DNA from: Bos javanicus
Lineage: Eukaryota > Chordata > Mammalia > Artiodactyla > Bovidae
NCBI RefSeq assembly: GCF_032452875.1
Contig: NW_026893837.1
Span: 248,001-312,000 of the forward strand
DNA: 64,000 nucleotides
Direction of reading: 5' to 3'
Positions 51,522-63,958 of this stretch are shown in pieces (the stretch's first letter is position 1; each line of letters opens with the position of its first letter). Both the position numbers and the translations under genes were made by a program. Below the pieces are notes generated by a model. It was not told the origin of the DNA. It saw nothing but the letters and a program-made list of their open reading frames with translations, and searched no databases.

Positions 51522-53860
51522 AGATCACGTGACTGAGCATGCACTGTTCACGTGGCTGATCATACACTGATCACGTGATGATCATGCACTGATCACTTGG
51601 ATATCATGCACTGATCACGTGGCTGATCATACACTGTTCACGTGTCTGACCATGCACTGATCACGTGGCTGATCATACACTGCTCACGTAACTGATCATG
51701 CACTGATCACGTGGCTATCATGCACTGATCACGTGGCTGAACATGCACTGTTCACGTGGCTGATCACACACCTGTCACGTGACATATCATGCACTGATCA
51801 CGTGGCACTCATGCACTGATCACGTGGCTGATCATACTCTGCTCACGTAACTCATGCACACATCACGTGGCTATCATGCACTGCTCACGTGGCTGTCATG
51901 GAATGATCACGTAGCAACCATATACTGGTCACGTGACTGATCATGCACTGATCACGTAAATGATCATGCACTGTTCACGTGACTGATCATGCACTGATCA
52001 CGTGACTGATCATGCACTGATCACGTGGCTGATCATGCACTGATCACGTGACTGATCATGCACTGATCACGTGGTATCATGCACTGATCACGTGGCTGAT
52101 CATGCACTGATCACGTGGCTATCATGCACTGATCACGTGGCTGATCATGCACTGATCACGTGACTGATCATGCACTGATCACGTGGTGATCATGCACTGA
52201 TCACGTGGCTATCATGCACTGATCACGTGGCTGATCATGCACTGATCACGTGGCTATCATGCACTGATCACGTGACTGATCATGCACTGATCACGTGACT
52301 GATCATGCACTGATCACGTGACTGATCATGCACTGATCACGTGGCTATCATGCACTGATCACGTGGCTGATCATGCACTGATCACGTGACTGATCATGCA
52401 CTGATCACGTGGCTGATCATGCACTGATCACGTGACTGATCATGCACTGATCACGTGTGATCATGCACTGATCACGTGGCTATCATGCACTGATCACGTG
52501 GCTGATCATGCATGATCACGCAGCTATCATGCACTGATCACGTGACTGATCATGCACTGATCACGTGGCTGATCATGCACTGATCACGTGGCTGATCATA
52601 CACTGATCACGTGACTATCATGCACTGATCACGTGGCACTCATGCACTGATCACGTGGCTGATCATACACTGATCACGTGACTGATCATGCACTGATCAC
52701 GTGGCTATCATGCACTGATCACGTGGCTGATCATGCAATGATCACGTAGCTATCATGCACTGATCACGTGACTGATCATGCACTGATCACGTGGCTGATC
52801 ATGCACTGATCACGTGACTGATCATGCACTGATCACGTGACTGATCATGCACTGATCACGTGGCTATCATGCACTGATCACGTGGCTGATCATGCACTGA
52901 TCACGTGGCTATCATGCACTGATCACGTGACTGATCATGCACTGATCACGTAATTGATCATGCACTGATCACGTGGCTGATCATGCACTGATCACGTGGC
53001 TGATCACACACTGATCACGTGACTGATCATGCACTGATCACGTGGCTGATCATGCACTGATCACGTGGCTATCATGCACTGATCACGTGGCTGATCATGC
53101 ATGATCACGTAGCTACCATGTACTGATCACGTGACTGATCATGCACTGATCACGTAATTGATCATGCACTGATCACGTGGCTGATCATGCACTGATCACG
53201 TGGCTGATCATGCACTGATCACGTGACTGATCATGCACTGATCACGTGACTGATCATGCACTGATCACGTGGCTATCATGCACTGATCACGTGACTGATC
53301 ATGCACTGATCACGTGACTGATCATGCACTGATCACGTGACTGATCATGCACTGATCACGTGGCTATCATGCACTGCTCACGTGGCTGATCATGCCATGA
53401 TCACGCAGCTACCATGTACTGGTCACATGACTGATCATGCACTGATCACGTGACTGATCATGCACTGATCACGTGGCTATCATGCACTACTCACGTGGCT
53501 GATCATGCAATGATCATGTAGCTACCATGTACAGGTCACGTGAATGATCATACACCCATCAGGTGACTGATCATGCACTGATCACGTGGCTATCATGCAC
53601 TGATCACGTGACTGATCATGCACTGATCACGTCTATATCATGCACTGATCACATGACTGCCCATGCACTGATCACGTGGATGATCATACACTAATCATGT
53701 GACAGATCATGCACTGATCACGTGGCTGATCATGCACTGATACCGTGACTGAGCATGGACTGATCACATGACTATCATGTAGTGATCACGTGACTTAATG
53801 GCGCTGATCATGTGACTGATCATGCGCTGATCATGTTTGCTATCATACACTGATCATGTG
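51522..53860 (+). repeat. Trailing domain, homogeneous units, A leader
   Basis: The trailing domain runs to about 51950. Near-uniform units with a few single-unit deletions (GTGGTATC, GTGGTGATC, GTGTGATC) run to about 53340. The A leader has CACCCATCAGG near 53564. Confidence 0.88.
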
Positions 53861-54101
53861 CCTCTGGAGGCAATAAACAAAGAGCTGAGTAGGCACGAAT
53901 CAAACAGTCAGCAGGCAATAATCATGGAACTCAGCTGTGAGGAATCATGCTGCTCAGCTGGCAATAATCAAGCAGCTGAGCAGGCAGGAATTACGCAGCA
54001 CAGCTGGCAATTGTCAAGCAGATGACAGGCAGGAATCGTGCAGCTCAGCTGGCAATTGTCAAGCAGATGAGCAGACAGTAATCACGCAGCTCAGCAGGCC
54101 C
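53861..54101 (+). repeat. Island A18 (type A, CAGCTGTGAGG subtype)
   Basis: Type A island with CTCAGCTGTGAGG as at 16035, but AATTACGCAGC as in the common form. CCCTGATC junction. Confidence 0.95.
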
Positions 54102-55199
54102 TGATCACGTGACTGAGCATGCACTGTTCACGTGGCTGATCATACACTGATCACGTGATTGATCATGCACTGATCACGTGGCTATCATGCACTGATCACG
54201 TGGCTGATCATACATGATCACGTGACTGATCATGCACTGATCACGTGGCTGATCATGCACTGATCACGTGGCTATCATGCACTGATCACGTGGCTGATCA
54301 CACACTGATCACGTGACTGATCATGCACTGATCACGTGGCTGATCATGCACTGATCACGTGGCTATCATGCACTGATCACGTGGCTGATCATGCAATGAT
54401 CACGTAGCTACCATGTACTGATCACGTGACTGATCATGCACTGATCACGTAATTGATCATGCACTGATCACGTGGCTGATCATGCACTGATCACGTGGCT
54501 GATCATGCACTGATCACGTGACTGATCATGCACTGATCACGTGACTGATCATGCACTGATCACGTGGCTATCATGCACTGATCACGTGGCTGATCATACA
54601 CTGATCACGTGCCTGATCATGCACTGATCACGTGGCTGATCATGCACTGATCACGTGACTGATCATGCACTGATCACGTGTCTGATCATGCACTGATCAC
54701 GTGGCTATCATGCACTGCTCACGTGGCTGATCATGCCATGATCACGCAGCTACCATGTACTGGTCACATGACTGATCATGCACTGATCACGTGACTGATC
54801 ATGCAGTGATCACGTGGCTATCATGCACTACTCACGTGGCTGATCATGCAATGATCATGTAGCTACCATGTACAGGTCACGTGAATGATCATACACCCAT
54901 CAGGTGACTGATCATGCACTGATCACGTGGCTATCATGCACTGATCACGAGACTGATCATGCACTGATCACGTCTATATCATGCACTGATCACATGACTG
55001 CCATGCACTGATCACGTGGATGATCATGCACTAATCATGTGACAGATCATGCACTGATCACGTGGCTGATCATGCACTGATCCGTGACTGAGCATGGACT
55101 GATCACATGACTATCATGTAGTGATCACGTGACTTAATGGCGCTGATCATGTGACTGATCATGCGCTGATCATGTTTGCTATCATACACTGATCATGTG
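54102..55199 (+). repeat. Short trailing domain, clean units, A leader
   Basis: The trailing domain keeps only the first few variants (to about 54160). The A leader has CACCCATCAGG near 54895, with TGATCCGTGACTG where other leaders have TGATACCGTGACTG. Confidence 0.88.
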
Positions 55200-55440
55200 C
55201 CTCTGGAGGCAATAAACAAAGAGCTGAGTAGGCACGAATCAAACAGTCAGCAGGCAATAATCATGGAACTCAGGTGTGAGGAATCATGCTGCTCAGCTGG
55301 CAATAATCAAGCAGCTGAGCAGGCAGGAATTACGCAGCACAGCTGGCAATTGTCAAGCAGATGACAGGCAGGAATCGTGCAGCTCAGCTGGCAATTGTCA
55401 AGCAGATGAGCAGACAGTAATCACGCAGCTCAGCAGGCCC
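55200..55440 (+). repeat. Island A19 (type A)
   Basis: Standard type A island, CCCAGATC junction. It is followed by an AATGAAC-subtype island, as at 1814 and 18514, so it is taken as the first slot of a third higher-order copy. Confidence 0.95.
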
Positions 55441-57179
55441 AGATCACGTGACTGAGCATGCACTGTTCACGTGGCTGATCATACACTGATCACGTGATGA
55501 TCATGCACTGATCACGTGGCTATCATGCACTGATCACGTGGCTGATCATGCACTGATCACGTGGCTGATCATGCACTGATCACGTGACTATCATGCACTG
55601 ATCACGTGGCTGATCATGCACTGATCACGTGTCTCATGCACTGATCACGTGGCTGATCATACACTGATCACGTAACTGATCATGCACTGATCACGTGGCT
55701 ATCATGCACTGATCACGTGGCTGAACATGCACTGTTCACGTGGCTGATCACACACCTGTCACGTGACATATCATGCACTGATCACGTGGCACTCATGCAC
55801 TGATCACGTGGCTGATCATACTCTGCTCACGTAACTCATGCACACATCACGTGGCTATCATGCACTGCTCACGTGGCTCGTCATGGAATGATCACGTAGC
55901 AACCATATACTGGTCACGTGACTGATCATGCACTGATCACGTAAATGATCATGCACTGTTCACGTGACTGATCATGTACTGATCACGTGACTGATCATGC
56001 ACTGATCACGTGGCTATCATGCACTGCTCACGTGGCTGATCATGCAACGATCACGTAGCAACCATGTACTGGTCACGTGACTGATCATGCACTGATCACG
56101 TAATTGATCATGCACTGATCACGTGGCTCATCATGCACTGATCACGTGGCTGATCACACATGTATCACGTGACTGATCATGCACTGATCACGTGGCTCTC
56201 ATGCACTGATCACGTGGCTGTCATGCACTGATCACGTGGATATCATGCACTGATCACGTGGCTGATCACACACGTATCACATGACTGATCATGCACTGAT
56301 CACGTGGCTATCATGCACTGATCACGTGGCTATCATGCACTGATCACGTGGCTGATCATGCAATGATCACGTAGCTACCATGTACTGGTCACGTGACTGA
56401 TCATGCACTGATCACGTAATTGATCATGCACTGATCACGTGGCTGATCATGCACTGATCACGTGGCTGATCATGCACTGATCACGTGACTGATCATGCAC
56501 TGATCACGTGGCTATCATGCACTGATCACGTGGCTGATCATGCACTGATCACGTGGCTGATCATGCACTGATCACGTGGCTGATCATGCACTGATCACGT
56601 GGCTGATCATGCACTGATCACGTGGCTGATCATGCACTGATCACGTGGCTGATCATGCACTGATCACGTGACTATCATGCACTGATCACGTGGCATCATG
56701 CACTGATCACGTGGCTGATCACACTGATCACGTAACTCATGATCACGTGGCTATCATGCACTGATCACGTGGCTGATCATGCAATGATCACGTGCTATCA
56801 TATACTGGTCACGTGACTGATCATGCAATGATCACGTAGCTGATCATGCACTGATCACGTGACTGATCATGCACTGATCACGTGACTGATCATGCACTGA
56901 TCACGTGGCTATCATGCACTGATCACGTGGCTGATCATGCACTGATCACGTAGCAATCATGCACTGATCACGTGACTGATCATGCACTGATCACGTGGAT
57001 GATCATACACTGATCACGTGACAGATCATGCACTGATCACGTGGCTGATCATGCACTGATACCGTGACTGAGCATGGACTGATCACATGACTATCATGTA
57101 GTGATCACGTGACTTAATGGCACTGATCATGTGACTGATCATGCGCTGATCATGTTTGCTATCATACACTGATCATGTG
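55441..57179 (+). repeat. Trailing domain, clean units and A leader
   Basis: Counterpart of 2055-3737. The first trailing units (55500-55640) are replaced by consensus units, and the later part (from 55710) keeps the variants. A private GTAACTCATGATCACG lies near 56730. Confidence 0.85.
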
Positions 57180-57420
57180 CCTCTGGAGGCAATGAACAAA
57201 GAGCTGAGTAGGCACGAATCAAACAGTCAGCAGGCAATAATCATGGAACTCAGGTGTGAGGAATCATGCTGCTCAGCTGGCAATAATCAAGCAGCTGAGC
57301 AGGCAGGAATTACGCAGCACAGCTGGCAATTGTCAAGCAGATGACAGGCAGGAATCATGCAGCTCAGCTGGCAATTGTCAAGCAGATGAGCAGACAGTAA
57401 TCACGCAGCTCAGCAGGCCC
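57180..57420 (+). repeat. Island A20 (type A, AATGAAC subtype)
   Basis: Second-slot signature AATGAAC plus AATCATGCAGC, as at 3738 and 20437. CCCTGATC junction. Confidence 0.95.
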
Positions 57421-58635
57421 TGATCACGTGACTGAGCATGCACTGTTCACGTGGCTGATCATACACTGATCACGTGATGATCATGCACTGATCACGTGGA
57501 TATCATGCACTGATCACGTGGCTGATCATACACTGTTCACGTGTCTGACCATGCACTGATCACGTGGCTGATCATACACTGCTCACGTAACTGATCATGC
57601 ACTGATCACGTGGCTATCATGCACTGATCACGTGGCTGATCATGCACTGATCACGTGGCTGATCACACACTGATCACGTGACTGATCATGCACTGATCAC
57701 GTGACTGATCATGCACTGATCACGTGGCTATCATGCACTGATCACGTGGCTGATCATGCACTGATCACGTGACTGATCATGCACTGATCACGTGGCTGAT
57801 CATGCACTGATCACGTGACTGATCATGCACTGATCACGTGGCTGATCATGCACTGATCACGTGGCTGATCATGCATGATCACGCAGCTATCATGCACTGA
57901 TCACGTGACTGATCATGCACTGATCACGTGACTGATCATGCACTGATCACGTGGCTATCATGCACTGATCACGTGGCTGATCATGCACTGATCACGTAGC
58001 TATCATGCACTGATCACGTGACTGATCATGCACTGATCACGTGACTGATCATGCACTGATCACGTGGCTGATCATGCACTGATCACGTGGCTGATCATGC
58101 ACTGATCACGTGGCTGATCATGCACTGATCACGTGACTGATCATGCACTGATCACGTGACTGATCATGCACTGATCACGTGGCTATCATGCACTGATCAC
58201 GTGGCTGATCATGCACTGATCACGTGGCTGATCATGCACTGATCACATGACTGATCATGCACTGATCACGTGACTGATCATGCACTGATCACGTGGCTAT
58301 CATGCACTGATCACGTGGCTGATCATGCAATGATCACGTAGCTACCATGCACTGGTCACGTGACTGATCATGCACTGATCACGTGACTGATCATGCACTG
58401 ATCACGTGGCTGATCATGCACTGATCACGTGACTGATCATGCACTGATCACGTGACTGATCATGCACTGATCACGTGGCTATCATGCACTGATCACGTGG
58501 CTGATCATGCACTGATCACGTGACTGAGCATGGACTGATCACATGACTATCATGCACTGATCACGTGACTTAATGGCACTGATCATGTGACTGATCATGC
58601 ACTGATCATGTTTGCTATCATACACTGATCATGTG
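57421..58635 (+). repeat. Trailing domain, clean units and modified leader
   Basis: The trailing domain ends near 57600, then homogeneous units that align with the 48.2-49.1 kb segment. The C3 leader has no CACCCATCAGG, unlike C2. Confidence 0.85.
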
Positions 58636-58898
58636 CCTCTGGAGGCAATAAACAAAGAGCTGAGTAGGCACGAATCAAACAGTCAGCAGGCAATAATCAT
58701 GGAACTCAGGTGTGAGGAATCATGCTGCTCAGCTGGCAATAATCAAGCAGCTGAGCAGGCAGGAATTATGCAGCACAGCTGGCAATTGTCAAGCAGATGA
58801 CAGGCAGGAATCATGCAGCTCAGCTGGCAATTGTCAAGCAGATGACAGGCAGAATCATGCAGCTCAGCTGGCAATGATCACGCAGATGAGCATGACAG
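58636..58898 (+). repeat. Island C3 (type C)
   Basis: Type C island with CAGGTGTGAGG and AATTATGCAGC and the same hybrid tail as C2, 9,465 bp downstream. The GTG-start frame at 58712-58924 is judged non-coding. Confidence 0.93.
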
Positions 58899-59384
58899 TG
58901 ATCACGTGGCTGATCATGCACTGATCACGTGACTGATCATGCACTGATCACGTGGCTGATCATGCACTGATCACGTGATGATCATGCACTGATCACGTGG
59001 CTATCATGCACTGATCACGTGGCTGATCATACACTGATCACGTAACTGATCATGCACTGATCACGTGGCTATCATGCACTGATCACGTGGCTGATCATGC
59101 ACTGATCACGTGGCTATCATGCACTGATCACGTGACTGATCATGCACTGATCACGTGAATGATCATGCACTGATCACGTGACTGATCATGCACTGATCAC
59201 GTGACTGATCATGCACTGATCACGTGGCTATCATGCACTGATCACGTGGCTGATCATGCACTGATCACGTAGCTACCATGTACTGATCACATGACTGATC
59301 ATGCACTGATCACGTGGCTTATCATGCATGATCATGTGACTGATCATGTGCTGATCATGTTTGGTGTCATACACTGATCATGTG
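58899..59384 (+). repeat. Background tract and B leader
   Basis: Same length and same variant order as 49434-49919. Confidence 0.88.
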
Positions 59385-59621
59385 CCTCTGGAGGCAATGA
59401 ACATAGAGCTGAGTAGGCAGGAATCAGTCAGCAGGCTATAATCATGGAACTCAGCTCTGAGAAATCATGCTGCTCAGCTGGCAATAATCAAGTAGATGAG
59501 CAGGCAGGAATTACACAGCACAGGTGGCAATTGTCAAGCAGATGACAGGCAGGAATCATGCAGCTCAGCTGGCAATTGTCAAGCAGATGAGCAGACAGTA
59601 ATCACGCAGCTCAGCAGGCCC
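59385..59621 (+). repeat. Island B11 (type B)
   Basis: Duplicate of 49920 with the shared AATTACACAGC and a private CAAGTAGATGAGC. Confidence 0.95.
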
Positions 59622-60745
59622 TGATCACGTGACTGAGCATGCACTGTTCACGTGGCTGATCACACACTGATCACGTGACTGATCATGCACTGATCACGTG
59701 ACTGATCATGCACTGATCACGTGGCTATCATGCACTGATCACGTGGCTGATCATGCACTGATCACGTGGCTGATCATGCACTGATCACGTGGCTGATCAT
59801 GCACTGATCACGTGACTGATCATGCACTGATCACGTGGCTGATCATGCACTGATCACGTGGCTATCATGCACTGATCACGTGGCTGATCATGCACTGATC
59901 ACGTAGCTACCATGCACTGATCACGTGACTGATCATGCACTGATCACGAATTGATCATGCACTGATCACGTGGCTGATCATGCACTGATCACGTGGCTGA
60001 TCATGCACTGATCACGTGACTGATCATGCACTGATCACGTGACTGATCATGCACTGATCACGTGGCTGATCATGCACTGATCACGTGGCTGATCATGCAC
60101 TGATCACGTGACTGATCATGCACTGATCACGTGGCTGATCATGCACTGATCACGTGACTGATCATGCACTGATCACGTGGCTGATCATGCACTGATCACG
60201 TGACTGATCATGCACTGATCACGTGTCTGATCATGCACTGATCACGTGGCTATCATGCACTGCTCACGTGGCTGATCATGCATGATCACGCAGCTACCAT
60301 GTACTGGTCACATGACTGATCATGCACTGATCACGTGACTGATCATGCAGTGATCACGTGGCTATCATGCACTACTCACGTGGCTGATCATGCAATGATC
60401 ATGTAGCTACCATGTACAGGTCACGTGAATGATCATACACCCATCAGGTGACTGATCATGCACTGATCACGTGGCTATCATGCACTGATCACGAGACTGA
60501 TCATGCACTGATCACGTCTATATCATGCACTGATCACATGACTGCCCATGCACTGATCACGTGGATGATCATACACTAATCATGTGACAGATCATGCACT
60601 GATCACGTGGCTGATCATGCACTGATACCGTGACTGAGCATGGACTGATCACATGACTATCATGTAGTGATCACGTGACTTAATGGCGCTGATCATGTGA
60701 CTGATCATGCGCTGATCATGTTTGCTATCATACACTGATCATGTG
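59622..60745 (+). repeat. Clean units and A leader
   Basis: Counterpart of 50157-51280. It has GATCACGAATTGATC near 59945, and ACTAATCATGTG where the left copy has ACTAATCTTGTG. Confidence 0.88.
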
Positions 60746-60986
60746 CCTCTGGAGGCAATAAACAAAGAGCTGAGTAGGCACGAATCAAACAGTCAGCAGG
60801 CAATAATCATGGAACTCAGGTGTGAGGAATCATGCTGCTCAGCTGGCAATAATCAAGCAGCTGAGCAGGCAGGAATTACGCAGCACAGCTGGCAATTGTC
60901 AAGCAGATGACAGGCAGGAATCGTGCAGCTCAGCTGGCAATTGTCAAGCAGATGAGCAGACAGTAATCACGCAGCTCAGCAGGCCC
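60746..60986 (+). repeat. Island A21 (type A), last island in the window
   Basis: Standard type A island, CCCAGATC junction, right end of the duplicated C-B-A block. Confidence 0.95.
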
Positions 60987-62587
60987 AGATCACGTGACTG
61001 AGCATGCACTGTTCACGTGGCTGATCATACACTGATCACGTGATGATCATGCACTGATCACTTGGATATCATGCACTGATCACGTGGCTGATCATACACT
61101 GTTCACGTGTCTGACCATGCACTGATCACGTGGCTGATCATACACTGCTCACGTAACTGATCATGCACTGATCACGTGGCTATCATGCACTGATCACGTG
61201 GCTGAACATGCACTGTTCACGTGGCTGATCACACACCTGTCACGTGACATATCATGCACTGATCACGTGGCACTCATGCACTGATCACGTGGCTGATCAT
61301 ACTCTGCTCACGTAACTCATGCACACATCACGTGGCTATCATGCACTGCTCACGTGGCTCGTCATGGAATGATCACGTAGCTACCATATACTGGTCACGT
61401 GACTGATCATGCACAGATCACGTAAATGATCATGCACTGTTCACGTGACTGATCATGTACTGATCACGTGACTGATCATGCACTGATCACGTGGCTATCA
61501 TGCTCTGCTCACGTGGCTGATCATGCAACGATCACGTAGCAACCATGTACTGGTCACGTGACTGATCATGCACTGATCACGTAATTGATCCTGCACTGAT
61601 CACGTGGCTGATCATGCACTGATCACGTGACTGATCATGCACTGATCACGTGGCTATCATGCACTGATCACGTGGCTGATCATGCACTGATCACGTGGCT
61701 GATCATGCACTGATCACGTGGCTGATCATGCACTGATCACGTGACTGATCATGCACTGATCACGTGGCTATCATGCACTGATCACGTGGCTGATCATGCA
61801 CTGATCACGTGGCTGATCATGCACTGATCACGTGACTGATCATGCACTGATCACGTGGCATCATGCACTGATCACGTGGCTGATCATGCACTGATCACGT
61901 GACTGATCATGCACTGATCACGTGGCTATCATGCACTGATCACGTGGCTGATCATGCAATGATCATGTAGCTACCATGCACTGATCACGTGACTGATCAT
62001 GCACTGATCACGTGACTGATCATGCACTGATCACGTGGCTGATCATGCACTGATCACGTGACTGATCATGCACTGATCACGTGGCTGATCATGCACTGAT
62101 CACGTGACTGATCATGCACTGATCACGTGGCTGATCATGCACTGATCACGTGGCTGATCATGCACTGATCACGTGACTGATCATGCACTGATCACGTGAC
62201 TGATCATGCACTGATCACGTGGCTATCATGCACTGATCACGTGGCTGATCATGCACTGATCACGTGACTGATCATGCACTGATCACGTGACTGATCATGC
62301 ACTGATCACGTGACTGATCATGCACTGATCACGTGGCTGATCATGCACTGATCACGTGGCTGATCACACATGATCACGTGACTGATCATGCACTGATCAC
62401 GTGGCTCATGCACTGATCACGTGGCTGATCATGCACTGATCACGTGGCTATCATGCACTGATCACGTGGCTGATCATGCACTGATCACGTAGCTATCATG
62501 CACTGTCACGTGACTGATCATGCACTGATCACGTAATTGATCATGCACTGATCACGTGGCTCATCATGCACTGATCACGTGGCTGAT
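60987..62587 (+). repeat. Trailing domain then clean units
   Basis: A complete trailing domain to about 61600, then an abrupt change to near-consensus units. Confidence 0.88.
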
Positions 62588-62676
62588 CACACATGATCAC
62601 GTATCACACACTATCACGTATCACACACGTATCACGTATCAAGCAGATGATCAGACAGTAATCACGCAGCTCATCA
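62588..62676 (+). repeat. Fragment F5 (TATCACAC element plus island 3' end)
   Basis: Matches F1 and F3 in order and junction (CAGCTCATCATGC), with ACATGATCACG in place of ACATGTATCAAG and GATGATCAG in place of GATGAGCAG, both moves toward background. Confidence 0.87.
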
Positions 62677-63958
62677 TGCACTGATCACGTGACTGATCAT
62701 GCACTGATCACGTGGCTGATCATGCACTGATCACGTGGCTGATCATGCACTGATCACGTGACTGATCATGCACTGATCACGTGGCTATCATGCACTGATC
62801 ACGTGGCTGATCATGCACTGATCACGTGGCTGATCACACACTGTCACATGACTATCATGCACTGATCACGTGGCACTCATGCACTGATCACGTGGCTGAT
62901 CATACACTGATCACGTGACTGATCATGCACTGATCACGTGGCTATCATGCACTGATCACGTGGCTGATCACACATGATCACGTGACTGATCATGCACTGA
63001 TCACGTGGCTATCATGCACTGATCACGTGGCTGATCATGCACTGATCACGTGACTGATCATGCACTGATCACGTGGCTATCATGCACTGCTCACGTGGCT
63101 GATCATGCACTGATCACGTAGCTACCATGTACTGGTCACGTGACTGATCATGCACTGATCACGTAACTGATCATGCACTGATCACGTGGCTCATCATGCA
63201 CTGATCACGTGGCTGATCACACATGATCACGTGACTGATCATGCACTGATCACGTGGCTATCATGCACTGATCACGTGGCTATCATGCACTGATCACGTG
63301 GATATCATGCACTGATCACGTGGCTGATCATGCACTGATCACGTGGCTGATCATGCACTGATCACGTGGCTATCATGCACTGATCACGTGGCTGATCATG
63401 CACTGATCACGTAGCTACCATGTACTGATCACGTGACTGATCATGCACTGATCACGTAATTGATCATGCACTGATCACGTGGCTGATCATGCACTGATCA
63501 CGTGGCTGATCACACACGATCACGTGACTGATCATGCACTGATCACGTGGCTATCATGCACTGATCACGTGGCTATCATGCACTGATCACGTGGCTATCA
63601 TGCACTGATCACGTGGCTGATCACACACTGATCACGTGACTGATCATGCACTGATCACGTGGCTGATCATGCACTGATCACGTGGCTATCATGCACTGAT
63701 CACGTGGCTGATCATGCAATGATCACGTAGCTACCATGCACTGATCACGTGACTGATCATGCACTGATCACGTGACTGATCATGCACTGATCACGTGACT
63801 GATCATGCACTGATCACGTGACTGATCATGCACTGATCACGTGACTGATCATGCACTGATCACGTGGCTATCATGCACTGATCACGTGGCTGATCATGCA
63901 CTGATCACGCAGCTACCATGCACTGTCACGTGACTGATCATGCACTGATCACATGACT
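62677..63958 (+). repeat. Clean units
   Basis: Near-consensus units that follow the order seen at 4698-6000, including ATATCATGC near 63302 and pentamer markers near 63120 and 63415. Confidence 0.88.

Larger units (their letters stand above)
48200..51950 (+). repeat. Duplicated C-B-A block, left copy
   Basis: Islands C2 (49171), B10 (49920) and A17 (51281) with their flanks recur at exactly +9,465 bp. Aligned flank features include GCATGATCACGCAG at 48408 against 57872 and the trailing domain to about 51950. Limits are approximate because the surrounding units are uniform. Confidence 0.88.
57665..61415 (+). repeat. Duplicated C-B-A block, right copy
   Basis: Islands 58636, 59385 and 60746 reproduce 49171, 49920 and 51281 at a constant 9,465 bp. 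Differences include CAAGTAGATGAGC in the B island, GCATGATC for GCCATGATC in the A leader and GCACAGATC for GCACTGATC in the trailing domain. Confidence 0.88.
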
